Source: Coriolopsis trogii
Lineage: Eukaryota > Basidiomycota > Agaricomycetes > Polyporales > Polyporaceae
DNA length: 64,000 nucleotides
NCBI GenBank assembly: GCA_020543525.1
Contig: JAHYIO010000004.1
Location: forward strand, 124,001 to 188,000
Reading direction: 5' to 3'
Shown here: piece after piece, positions 22,001 to 32,869 of the stretch
Layout of the letters: every line of letters begins with the position of its first letter
Position numbering within the stretch: the stretch's first letter is position 1
Position numbers and translations under genes: made by a program
Notes under the pieces: generated by a model
What the model was told of the DNA's origin: nothing
The model's database searches: none
What the model saw: the letters and a program-made list of their open reading frames with translations, nothing else

Positions 22001-25000
22001 ATGGCCGCCGTGGCTGAAGACCTAGGGCTCACCGAGAAGGAACAGAAGTATCTCGAGGAGCACCTTGAGTCGTGGCTCACCATGTCTAAGAACGAGAAGA
22101 CCTTGGTGAAAAACGCCCTGACCACCAAAATTCTTGAGGGGCGGGAGCGCGATGCCAACGATCCATATGCGCGTAGCTTCATTCAGTCGGTGAGTGCTCT
22201 TGCATGCGTCGGGCCGGGCCGTCGACCGACCCGATCCTTAAGAAAATCAACTCCTGGTTCCAACTGAACCTGAACACTGGGGCCAACCGGGTGCCGAAGG
22301 AGCTGAAGATTACCTGGAGCGGGTGGGAGGTGCACAAAGAGCTTGAGTACGAGGCTATCGTTGCCGAACGCGACGCGATTCTCGCCAAAGAGGAAGCCGG
22401 GAGAGACCCGGCCGTCGTCCTCGATGCGGGTCATAAACGGGGGAAGGAATTGGCGGCCTTCAACCAGGCAAGAAGCGCGCTGTGGCGGGCGTTACCACCG
22501 GCCAAGCAAACCAGGTACGAGGACATTGCTCGTACTTGGACTCTCCAAGGGCCGCCGGACAATGTTCGGCTCCTGTAAGTTGTGCTCGACGCGTGGGCAG
22601 AATCGTGGCAAGCTCATATTTTATGTTGCTCAGGTTAATCAAGAAGCGACTACCACATTGGGTGCACGGCTTCCTCAAAATGCTGTGGGACCAGACGAAG
22701 TGTTTTGGCACCGTTGTCCTGACATACAACGACGACAAGGGGATCCCGCATACCATGCAGTATGTGCAAACTTTACGTTCCCTACGATTGCAGCTCACCC
22801 GAGCCGACCCATAGATCGGACACCAGCCAGATTTTGAAGGAGAACGATCTGCCGCCCTTCGGTGCAAAGTATCCCGGCTGGTTCGAGGGTCCGGCTGATA
22901 AGTGCGTCCAATACATGAGACTTCTGTACGAAGACATCCCTGCCGAAGGGGACGATCAACCCGACCCGCCGCCCATTGGAAAGATTCCCTACACCGAGGA
23001 CGGCTGGCCCATCCTGCCCGAGACCGACCCGGCAACGGGCCGGCCCATCGTCGGGTCGGAGATCAAGAAGAAATACCTCCTCGCGTACTTTAAGGCCTTG
23101 TATGGTGAGCCTGCCATATTTTCCCCCAGTCGCTCCACGCATTGAATTGGAATTGCATGCTAGGTTTGGCCAAAGGTTACCCTCGGGGCAGCGACCCCCA
23201 GGTCCCGTGGAAACTCATCGGCAAGGATCCGAACAAGTTCTTTGAGCCGGGTCTCGTGCCTTTAGACCTGGGGGAAACATTCACTGACCCCCCGCATATG
23301 CCGCGTACGTCCGCGAGGTTGTGGACGGAGATTCAGGCTCGTCAGAAGCTCCCTGGGGAGGAGGCACGAAAGTTTCGGTTCACTCATTACGCCGTCGGTT
23401 TATCAGCGGAGCTCATCGAAGCGACGTATGGCCAGGACGCTCAACCTCCACCTCAAGGGCCTCAAGGATCCCGGGCGGCGAAGAAGGCAGATGCTGCGAA
23501 GAGCTTAGCCCCGAAAGCTGCGAAGGCCGCAGCCGCTGCCGCCGCTGCTGCAGTTACCGCAAAGGGTGCTGCAGATGGCGCCGACCCATCAGGGGTGCCT
23601 GCTGATGGTGCTGTGGGTGCTGCTGATAGACTGCCGCAGGCGCCTCATGCCGGGTCAAAAAGAAAGAAAGGCAAGGGTGCGGTGGGTGGGCGGAGTCGCT
23701 CGGGCAAGCGACCAGCCAAGGACATTGTGGACGATAGCTCGACCGATGAGGGGCATTTCTCCACCCGGGGCTCAAGCGGCGACGACACCCCGGACGAGAT
23801 GCTGGGTGGTTCGGCTGCAGCACCGTCGACTGCCCCGGGTCCAACTCGTCGCCTTCCCGCTCGCGCGGCTCGAGCTGGGACCGCTAAACATGGTGCCGCG
23901 AACGCAGACCCGTCCCTTGCTTCGACTGTTCTTTTCCCTCCCGACCCGGAGTTGGTTTCGCAAGCCAGATGCGAGGGGACCATGTGGGCCGTCGACATGG
24001 AGGACCCATGCGCTTACCTCTACAGCCTGGGCAACCTCCCCGAGTTCCACCAAGTGCTCGAGTCTTGGCGGCATATGGTGAGCAAATCGGAGTGGCATTG
24101 AGCGCGACTCGTTGAACCTGACCTGTAATGCTCAGCTTACCAAGTGTGCGACTGTCATTTCCAATCCAGAGGACCGGATGCTCGGGTGGGTCAGCTGGCA
24201 GGACGACGTCAATGCGGTCCCGGCACGGTTTCACCAGAGCCTGAGCAGCTGGACCGAGCTGATGGAACATCTGAGAGACCGGGTCCCAACGTCACGATCG
24301 TCGGCCGGTGAGCTCCAGCGATGGCTCCTCGCTGTGGCGCTATCCATCCGCGACTTGTTCCGGGTCAACGACACCGAGAACGACGAGTCGGAACCAGTAG
24401 CCTACGACGGACCCGAATATATACGCCGCAGCCAAGCGGACTGGACTCACCTCCAAAGCATCCTCGCTCCGGCTTGCAAGATGGCCGTGTACCGCGGCCC
24501 GGATGGCGAAGACTTTGGTCCCGGTGTCCTGCCTAGGTCAGCCAGGCGGCAGGGTGCAACGGCCAACGCCACAGGTGATAACGCAGGTGCCTCTTTGCCA
24601 AACCCCATGTCTGTCGATGACGTGGAGTCCGAAGGGATATCGGCCGGTGAGGTCGAGAATGAGGTTATGGCTGACGACGACGGGGACCTGTCGTCCACCG
24701 GTGGGCCACGGGCTAACAGACCTAAAAGTGAGTTTTCCATTATAACGGCAGATGCAGTTTCCCCGCTGACATCATTGATCAGGGGGACCATCCGGGAAGT
24801 CTAAAGGTGAACAGCCGGCGCGGATCACGGCCGTGCCTGAGGATCCTCGACCAGCCGGCGGCTCGGATGGGGATTCCACGATCCCGGCGACATCCTCATT
24901 GGCTCCTGCCATGGATGGACCTGGACCATCGTCCTTCCCCGGATCATCGAACGTAGGCGCGCAGGTACCCGACCCCGCAATTGATGCCCCGAGCAACGAG

Positions 25001-25147
25001 ACGCCTACCGGTAATGACATCACAGAGGACGCCGGTGGCGCAGCGAAGGGTAAGACAGGCAAGAAGAAGGCAAGGCGTGGGGGAGCATCTGAGGGGGAGA
25101 GCCATCAGCCCGTGCGTCGGTCGGCCCGTAAGGCCAAGAGGGTGTAG
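22001..25147 (+). CDS. KDZ-element unknown protein (942 aa, intact)
   Basis: Seven exons (22,001-22,189, 22,243-22,574, 22,634-22,759, 22,794-23,104, 23,164-24,077, 24,136-24,727, 24,783-25,147) close in phase to 942 residues. The first 300 residues resemble a conserved part of basidiomycete transposon-linked proteins: LTEKEQKYLEEHLESWL, then KINSWFQLN, then FLKMLWDQTKCFGTVVLTY. The middle has an alanine run near residue 445 and a Lys/Arg patch (GSKRKKGKG). The C-terminus is low-complexity and ends in a basic tail (RRSARKAKRV) that could be nuclear or DNA-binding. No named domain is recognised. It is transcribed away from TET/JBP and converges on the gene at 26,148-28,681. Confidence 0.75.
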
Positions 25148-26147
25148 AACGTGTGCCGAAGGGATGGTGGCTGCGTCTTCGTCCAATGTGGTATCTGTCC
25201 GCGTATTTTCATGCATTGTTGCTCACGAATGTGGTACTCTCATTGTGTCTTCCACGGACACCTGTCGGAATGTCTTTGAGTACATGACCCGCAGTCCCGG
25301 CCCGACTGGCTTGGCCCGATCTTCGGCTGCCATTCTGAAAGACATAGTGACTGCATCTGCGAAGAAAACATTTGCATCAGTCATTCCTGTTGTATTGTAA
25401 CATCGAGTGACTGGGGCGGTGGCACGATTGTTATCCCCATGCTCTCCCGTTCCGGTCCGGACCGGCGAGAAGAGAGGAATGCATGGATGGGGAATGGGGA
25501 CCTGGCCATTAAGTGATATTTACGCAGGGGCTGGAGCCATTATTGAACACCGAAAAACATCCCACCTCATGTATCATCGGATGTGGAACCATTATCGGAA
25601 GCACTGAATGTCAATCTGCGGCAACTTTCGCACCATGCTAGATACCAAACATGTATTCCAACTTGAAGACGATGTTTATTATTTCAGAAGTCCTCGAGAT
25701 GCTACACACGACCCTGCAAATCTGGGTGGGGATTGACGCAGATACCGACCCGACGCTCGGGCCGGCCCGCGATGAGAGGCCACACAGGCGCATAGCTGTG
25801 GAGGAGACACTGGAACGCGAGCAGGACCCAGAAAAAGGTTGTATTGCATATCCGTCAATGTTGTTGAGTATTGATACGCGAAGAAAGCAATGTCCGGACA
25901 GCTCTCCTTGTCTATTTTTTCGAACCGAAGGTCTGTTCATTAACACGAAGACTGTAGGTGGGTATTGTACTAGCGGAAACGTACAAAAATCATTTCAATA
26001 CATTGTGCAAGATACAGAAAAATTCGCTGCCGGAGTGCATGCAACAAGATCACCAAAAAAACTGCCGGAACCAATGCTCGCCCGCCATTGCCTGACCCGT
26101 ATGTCCTACCCGCACCGCAATCATTTTAATATTCGTCAGTCTAGTAG
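25148..26147. other. Convergent intergenic spacer inside the element
   Basis: About 1 kb between two stop codons. An open frame at 25,651-26,151 has no protein-like pattern. GC-rich words of the GGCCCGGCC type (for example near 25,300 and 25,760) recur here and elsewhere in the element interior. No RNA gene seen. Confidence 0.4.
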
Positions 26148-28681
26148 TTAGCGAACATTCAAAACAACCATTGACTTACAATTATTTTGCGGAGTCGTTG
26201 AAGCTCCCCCTTGCAGGTCCTTGTCATGATCGACTTGCATGAGCTCCTCGTCTTCCGGGCCGGAGTCCGGCTGGGGTTCCGGCACCCCTGTCATGTCGTA
26301 CTCCTCGTCCACGCCCTCCTCAGGCTCGGGAGACAGGCTCTGCGAAGCCCGAGCCCGCTGTTTCCCCTTGTCCTTCTTCACGTGGCGACGCGCCTTCCTG
26401 GATTGCGGGCTGGGCGATGACGATGGGTCGGAGGGGATATATGGCGGGACGGGAGTGGACGGATGCAAAAGGGAGCTTCGGGGGGCGCGTCTGGTGGCTG
26501 CGGCAGATGTTGTGGGAAGCCCCTCCTCCAGGTCGAGAATGCGGGCCATGAGCACGTCCATGGCGCTCGACTGACGTTTCTGTTCCTCCACAATGCGCGT
26601 CTCCATGGCGAGTTTCTCGGCCTCCAGCGCTTTAACCCTGTCCTCGAGTTGAAGGACCTGGGTGAGCAGCGAGGTCGAGACGTCCTCCAGCCGCATGATA
26701 CGACGCCATATATTGTCCGGCTCGGGATCACCATCCGACCCGGCGGCCTCAACGTCCTCCTGGGCCGTGGACGGCCCGGCAACGGCAGACGACGAGCCCT
26801 GCCCGACATTGACGGAGGTCGCGGCTGCCTTGGCTCGTCGTGTGCGCACCTGGGGAGGGGGGTGCAAGTCCTCGACGGCCGGGATGTCGTCCCAATCACC
26901 TGCGGGCAATAACAGTGAGCAAAACCAAAAACAGCGGACCGGACGAAAACTCACGGTCGTCGGGCTGGACCGCGGTGATCTCCTGGGTCGGACGAGCACG
27001 CTTGGCCGGGCCTGGGCCTATCTTGGACGACTATGAACTGGTTAACAACAGTAACTGGAACCCGTTAAAAAAACACGTACGGCTGGGCCCTCCTGGCTCA
27101 CGGCGCTTGAGACCGAGCCGGATTTCTTGCGCTTTTTGCCCGAGGTGTTCGTGGAGGGCAGTTCCGGCTCGCCCACCTCTCTCCCGGGAACGTCGGCGTT
27201 GGTCTCGTGCAGCTTCCAAAACTTCTTCTCCCACCACTCAGGGACAGGCGCCGTTGCGAACTCGCTGTCCGCAGAGTATTCTTTGGGATGTTGGTGTTGG
27301 AGCGCCTTGTCCTTAAACCAGCGATACAGCCGGTATGTCGACTTCTTCGACTCCTTGCGGAGTTGCGGCGCAAAAGAACAAGACGTCTTCCCCTGGGCGC
27401 AGCAGTTGCATGTCGACCTGTTCGCGAGATTAACCAGGCAGAGGAGGTTCCGGCGTTCGCAGCGAGAACATTTAATTGGCTCAAAAGACCTCAGTTCAAT
27501 GATAAAACTTAAAATAAAAAAGAGCACTCACCGGACGACGCCACTCGTTCACCAGCGGCTTCTTGAGGTCAACCTCTTGGTACCGGTGGGCGGCTCCTGT
27601 CCCTGATGGCTGAGCTCTGCCTTTCTTGCTCATCGCCGAAGACGAAGGGCGTCCGGCGCCTGCAGATGACGCTGCGCGGGAGCGCGTCCTCATTCCAGTG
27701 GAAGCGGATGCGCTGGCCGAGTCGGGTGCCATGGCCGGTGTGGCGGAAGTTGGAGCCTGGCCATCGTCGGCCCGAATCGCGGCGGCCCGGGAGCTCGCAC
27801 GTCGCCTGCGGTTGGGGGTGGGCGTCGAGGGCAGTTCCACAGAGGGGAGCGATTCCGCCGCGACCGGGGGCTTCATGATTAATCTTGTTGCGCCGGTGCT
27901 AGCAGGGGCGCCTCGAGGGGGGGTAGGAGTGGGTTGGTGGGGCGGAGGGGGTGGTGCATTCGGGTCGGGTGTGGCCGCGAACCGAACCGATTTGTCGGAG
28001 AGCTCGAGGGAGGAGGAGACCCGCCGGCTAGGTGGCGTAACATTCAGAATGTCCACCCGCTTCGACCCATGTTGAGGGTGGGAGAAGGTCGGCCCGGCTG
28101 TCATGGGGTCCCTGGATGCCGAGCCGACATCCGTCGGCCGAGCCGTGGATGAAGAGGCGGTGGTGGGAGCAGGAATGTTTGCAGGTTCCTCATCCCTGAG
28201 TCCGGACGGCGCTGGAATGCTGGCCGAATGCTGCGCTACGGCTGAAAAGCGGTCATAGAATGAGTGGGATGCATAACAGGGCGGTGCGTCCTTTCCGGAC
28301 GTCATGAAAGACAAGATGAACGTTAGACTTACCCGGCCGTGTCCACCAGCCCTGTACCGTTGGAGGCTCGCGGTACTCCCGGTCCAAAATGAACCATTTG
28401 CCGATCTGGGCCGGCGCTCTCTCGAGATCTATGGCATCGACGTCGATTTGGCGTCCGGGTTGCTGAAAGGCGGCATTGTTCTGATGGACAACCGCGTTGA
28501 CAAAAGGGGGAACGAGGGTTGGGGCCGTAATGCCCCTCAGGGCGGTTAGGAGGGATTTTAGCAATTTGGAGAATTGCAAAGCCCACTGCGCCCGGGCCGG
28601 GTCGGTGGACGCCGGTCGCTCCCGCCAGGCACAAAGGCATTGGAAGGCGAGTTCGTTGAGAGCAGGGTTACGGGAGGCCAT
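26148..28681 (-). CDS. KDZ-element protein with a Zn2Cys6-spaced cysteine cluster and coiled coil (758 aa, intact)
   Basis: Five exons (28,681-28,333, 28,241-27,532, 27,479-27,081, 27,021-26,955, 26,899-26,148) close in phase to 758 residues. The acceptor of exon 4 (AAG) is unusual but is the one that keeps frame. Residues 1-120 are helical. About 120-340 is Pro/Ser/Ala-rich with basic clusters (PNRRRRASSR). Cysteines 357, 360, 367, 377, 380 and 387 have spacing CX2CX6CX9CX2CX6C, which fits the fungal Zn(II)2Cys6 binuclear cluster. Residues about 573-630 form a heptad-rich coiled coil (LEDRVKALEAEKLAMETRI). Zn2Cys6 proteins often dimerise by coiled coils and bind paired CGG triplets. Here the cluster is internal rather than N-terminal, so it may instead be one of the cysteine modules linked to KDZ elements. 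Confidence 0.75.
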
Positions 28682-28953
28682 GAGTGCAGCAAGATAGATA
28701 GCAAGTGCAAAGCAGAGCACAGAAGAAGAGAGGGGAAAAATGGGAGTCGTTGAGTTGCGACAGTTGTCTCCGTCCGAAGACCTCTATAATGCTAATAGAC
28801 GCCCATATCGTACCCTCGGCCCGGCCCGGACAATAAAGTTCACGCACGGACCAAGGCTTCCATGTCCATTGTTCAAATTTCATGGTTCTTCAGAGGACAA
28901 AAACTCAAGCCCGCCCAAGTCATTGACCGACTAGCAGCATCCCGTCGCCAAAC
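28682..28953. promoter_or_regulatory. Divergent promoter between the Zn-cluster gene and the 476-aa gene
   Basis: 272 bp between two divergent ATGs. It contains CTCTATAATGCTAA near 28,780 and a GGCCCGGCCCGG block near 28,820. The TATA-like text could serve the minus-strand gene. Confidence 0.4.
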
Positions 28954-30506
28954 ATGTCCCAGGTTTGTCTTCCCCTGCTCTATTCCCTGGGCCGAGCCGC
29001 AAATATTTACCTCAACCAATTTCCAGCCACCACAGTCGCGTGAAGAAGCAACAAACAACTCTACGGGTCAAAACAACGCCGACAAACCACCCGGCGAAGG
29101 CACAAACGGCAGCCGTTTCTCCACTCCTCAGATGGAGCCCTGGTTCCGCGACCTCCTCACCGGCACTACTCAACCGGGTCGCTCGCCGCCTGGACACCGC
29201 CCGCCAATTGCCCGTACCTTTCCAACGTCCCCTATTATGAATTGGCGAGAGAAAATGGTTGCTGCGGTGAGTTATAAGCTTGGCATCACGCCGAACCACT
29301 AACTGACTACCTGACGCTCGACAGGGTATGCAGGAGGTTCAGGTTTCCGGGTCGCCTATTCCAACCAACACGGATTCCAGTGAGCAAGGGGCGTCGCAAA
29401 TAGGTGCCAGGCAAGAAAACCCACCCATTGCCGACCCCTTCTTTCCGGACGCATCCCCTGAGCCGGTTCAAGAAGAGGAAGAGGCTAGTGGCTCGCTCTG
29501 CCGAGCCGAGGGTTTCGTTGGAGAGGAACCGCCTGACCTCTCCACGGTTGAGCCAGAGAGAGACACCTCGTTTACTCAGCTCAAAGACGACGACGCATCT
29601 GGGAGCGTATCTCTGCTTGTCGCTGAGCACCGGTTCGGTGACGACGGGTCTGGACCGGGCGAGGTTCACCAAGACCCCGATGCCTCCCTCTTCGTCGCCG
29701 AGGATCGGTTCGGCGACGAATCCCCTGAGCCGGGCGAGGTTCACCAAGACGCCGACGCCTCCCTCTTCGTCGCCGAGGATCGGTTCGGAGACGAATCCCC
29801 TGAGCCGGGCGAGGTTCACCAAGACGCCGACGCCTCCCTCTTCGTCGCCGAGGATTGGTTCGGCGACGAATCCCCTGAGCCGGGCGAGGTTCACCAAGAC
29901 GCCGACGCCTCCCTCTTCGTCGCCGAGCATCGGTTCGGTGACGAATCCCCTGAGCCGGGCGAGGTTCACCAAGACGCCGACGCCTCCCTCTTCGTCCCCG
30001 AGCATCGGTTCGGTGACGAATCCCCAGCTGGGGCCGACCCGCAAATAAACAACCCTCCGCAGCCGGCCCAGGAACCCTTTCCGGGGGGGCCGATGTTTTT
30101 TTCTACGCAATATTTTGCCCGTGAGGAGGCTCTCGCAGGGTCTGACGAGATGCTCGTCGATACATTCTTTGGCGACCAACCGGAGCCGGCGGCACCTGGA
30201 CCCTTTGAGGTACGCCCGCACGCTGACCCGGTCCTGCGCCCTCGTTCATCCCCGAATCTCCCCGCGATCACTGCACAGGAAGCGTCCGACAGCAACGTGG
30301 ACGCCTCCGAAACGATTTCTGTTACCGCACTCGTCATGAGGTACGTCGACGCCGAGGTCAGGCATTGCCACTACATCCGACAACTTGTCGGCCAGGTTCA
30401 ATCGCGTGCCCTGATGCAAGAGGTGAACGGGGGCTACGGTAATCATTGGGATCACGTCCTCGAGGAGGTGCATAGGCAGCTGGGAGGGGAGGATACAGCA
30501 GACTAG
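28954..30506 (+). CDS. KDZ-element repeat protein (476 aa, intact)
   Basis: Exon 1 is only nine bases (28,954-28,962, Met-Ser-Gln). Exon 2 is 29,027-29,266 and exon 3 is 29,325-30,506; phases close. After a polar N-terminus (MEPWFRDLLTG, MNWREKMVAA) the protein holds five to six copies of a 25-residue acidic repeat with the core FVAEDRFGDESPEPGEVHQD. The C-terminal 60 residues are helical (MRYVDAEVRHCHYIRQLVG). No domain is recognised. Exact copy number may vary between individuals because the DNA repeat is nearly perfect. The tiny first exon is supported by a good donor and by phase but needs transcript evidence. Confidence 0.65.
29595..30030 (+). repeat. 75-bp in-frame tandem repeat
   Basis: Units begin at 29,679, 29,754, 29,829, 29,904 and 29,979 (exact 75-bp steps), preceded by one diverged unit from about 29,600. 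Each encodes 25 residues with alternating Glu/Asp and Gly/Pro. Confidence 0.9.
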
Positions 30507-30801
30507 ACGATCACGCGAAAATGTACATCACATAACACGCTGTAAACATCTTGCTTTCTTGCCCAGTTGGCGACGCCTGCACACCTATAATTCTTACAAA
30601 TTGGGGTTGCTCATTTTGAGTCATGGATGGACATTGGAAGGCATTAGAGGTCTTTCGATTTTGCTTGTCCGGATCGGACTGAGCACCCGGATGAACCAAA
30701 GATCGGCCAAGATGAGTGCGCGGCCCAGCTGCCACATCGGCCCGGCTCAGCTGACCCGCTACTCACTCCAGTGATCCAATTCAACGTTCTTGAATAGTAC
30801 C

Positions 30802-31014
30802 CCGCGCGGGAGTCAGTGGCAAGGGAATTGTGCCCCGCGCGGTGTGATGCGGGGGTCTAGATGGTGTACCGCGCGGTGCGTCGTGGGACTCCAGATACTC
30901 CACCGCGCGGTTCATCGTTGGATCACTTATTTGATATACCGCGCGGCCGCTGCATGAGCGCTGCACACTGATCCGCGCAGCCTTTCCATTGCTTGAAGGA
31001 GGTGGACCGCGCAG
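30802..31014. repeat. Phased CCGCGCGG array, right end (block 1)
   Basis: Perfect sites at 30,802, 30,835, 30,869, 30,903 and 30,939, then two decayed sites CCGCGCAG at 30,973 and 31,007. Steps are 33, 34, 34, 36, 34, 34. The decayed sites keep the register, and the change is G to A in a CpG, as expected from deamination of a methylated C on the other strand. Confidence 0.88.
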
Positions 31015-31384
31015 CTTCCAAAGCCCGAACCAATAGGGCTGCTCAATTCTGTCTGCTTGCTCAGATTCCTGCTCCTCAGCTCAAAGCCAGGCTGCTGAGG
31101 GCCTGTGTCTGCTATGCTTGTCTTTGACAGAGAGATCCTCTTGTGGACTCAAATCGCCAGGCCGCGAGGTGCTGCATTCCGGCTCGGCTCACGTTCGGCC
31201 CGGTGCACAATTCACCAGCGCTCATAGCCCAGCCATGCAAGTTACCATTCAGCACATGGAGGAGAGCACAGTGATTAATCTACCAAGGCTAGCATACGTT
31301 CGAGGTGAGAGTTGATATAGGAATGTTGCATGCAAGCAGCATTGACAGTCATGCCACCACACTATGACTGCAACAGATGGGTCA

Positions 31385-31632
31385 CCGCGCGGTCCATGTG
31401 ATTGTACCATCGTGAAGACCGCGCGGTCCATGTGATTGTACCATCGTGAAGACCGCGCGGTCCATGTGACTGTAGCATTGTGGAGACCGCGCGGTCCATG
31501 TGACTGTAGCATTGTGGAGACCGCGCGGTGCTGGCCACCAGAACCCCGCTATTACCGCGCGGTGCACAAGCTAGAGTACCACTTATGGCACCGCGCGGGA
31601 CATTGCGCAGACATGTGCAGAGGGCCGCGCGG
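31385..31632. repeat. Phased CCGCGCGG array, right end (block 2)
   Basis: Eight perfect sites start at 31,385, 31,419, 31,453, 31,487, 31,521, 31,555, 31,591 and 31,625, with steps 34, 34, 34, 34, 34, 36, 34. The first five units are also true tandem repeats (GGTCCATGTGA...), so this block grew by unit duplication. The last three share only the 8-mer. Confidence 0.92.
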
Positions 31633-31988
31633 CCCACTTGTGTACATACTTCGGGCTCAATGACAGATCTTGCTTTTGATCGGCAATAACTTGACAATAT
31701 TTAGACCCCAGAGTACCTACAACTCCAAGTCATTGTAATTCGCACCCAACGCACGGTCCGGTGGCTGCATATGCTCAGGGGAAATTTGAGGCCCAGGGGA
31801 GCACCGCTCGGCTCGGATGAGAAGTCACCTGCTAGGATGCCGTTTAGCCGGTTCTACAGGTCGTCATGCTCGTCAGCAGTTTGGTAGTGAGTACCACCTG
31901 AACTCACGCTCCCAGGGGCTCCTTGATGACTGAGATGGAGGCCGGCGAGCTCAGTCTGACAAAGCAGGGCTGGAACAGTGTGAGCGGA

Positions 31989-32746
31989 CCGCGCGGTACG
32001 GATGGACATGACCCATGGGAGGCCGCGCGGATCGGTCACATAGTAGCCACACCCGGCCACGCGTTTCAATGTAAAGATTTGCAGCCAACCTCCGTGCGGT
32101 ACAGGCAGCCGGTTTATGTTGAACGACGGCGCGGCACACAAATGTATTCCCGGGTCGGGTCGCATTTACTTGTCGCACTGCCGACAGCAGTATTGTGCTC
32201 GGCCCAGCTTGGCCTGACCGCCGCTGGCTTTGGTTTGGAATGAGGTGCCCTCTACCCTGAGACAAGGTAAATTGAGTTATAAGCCATGCTTCAGTGGGCT
32301 GGGCTTCGGTCCAATCTATCGCCTCGGGCCAGCGGGAGAGTCGCGCATGAGAGAGGGCGTCTAAGAGGACGGAAAGTGGCATATCCCAGCCGATTAGGTT
32401 TTTGTACCAACCGGGCGAGCCGCGCCACATGGATGGTCGCTTGACCCAGTTTAAATACAGAGGAAAGGTCAATCAATGGCAGCTTACGGGATTGAGACTT
32501 TACAACCTAGCCTAGGTAGATACACGCCCGACGGCCGCGCGGACCGCATTGCAGTGTATTATGTCGGACCGCGCGGGACAGAATAACCAGGATGTGCGAC
32601 ATCCACGTGGCACAGCGACAAAGGGTTTTTGTGCATCCCGCGCGGATCATCGGTGCGGTCTCACCAGCCCACCGCGCGGTACTGTGACTACCATCCGGCC
32701 AACCCCCGCGCGGCTCATTGAATAACCATCTTCCAATGCCGCTCGG
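31989..32746. repeat. Phased CCGCGCGG arrays, right end (blocks 3 and 4)
   Basis: Sites at 31,989 and 32,023 (step 34), then 32,535, 32,569, 32,638, 32,672 and 32,706 (steps 34, 69, 34, 34), then a decayed CCGCTCGG at 32,739. The 69-bp gap is two periods with a missing middle site. Between the blocks (32,031-32,534), minus-strand open text from 32,472 (PSMWRGSPGWYKNLIGWDMP) looks protein-like but I cannot name it. It may be a relic gene. Confidence 0.8.
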
Positions 32747-32869
32747 TTCACTGACCTGACTATGGCTGGATCTTTTCCCAGCTTTGACATACCTCTCTAG
32801 AGGTCTATAACACTACACCAACCCTCCCGGTTTTGGTACAATACCAGTGGACCGTTTAAGCCGCCAAAG

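Noticed and set aside
25651..26151. 166-codon open frame between convergent element genes
   Set aside because: Composition is not protein-like, and it overlaps the 3' end of the opposite gene.
31385..31632. Regularly spaced repeats resembling a CRISPR array
   Set aside because: The repeat is an 8-bp palindrome with 26-bp intervals, in a eukaryotic transposon, with no cas genes. The spacing fits protein-binding sites, not spacers.
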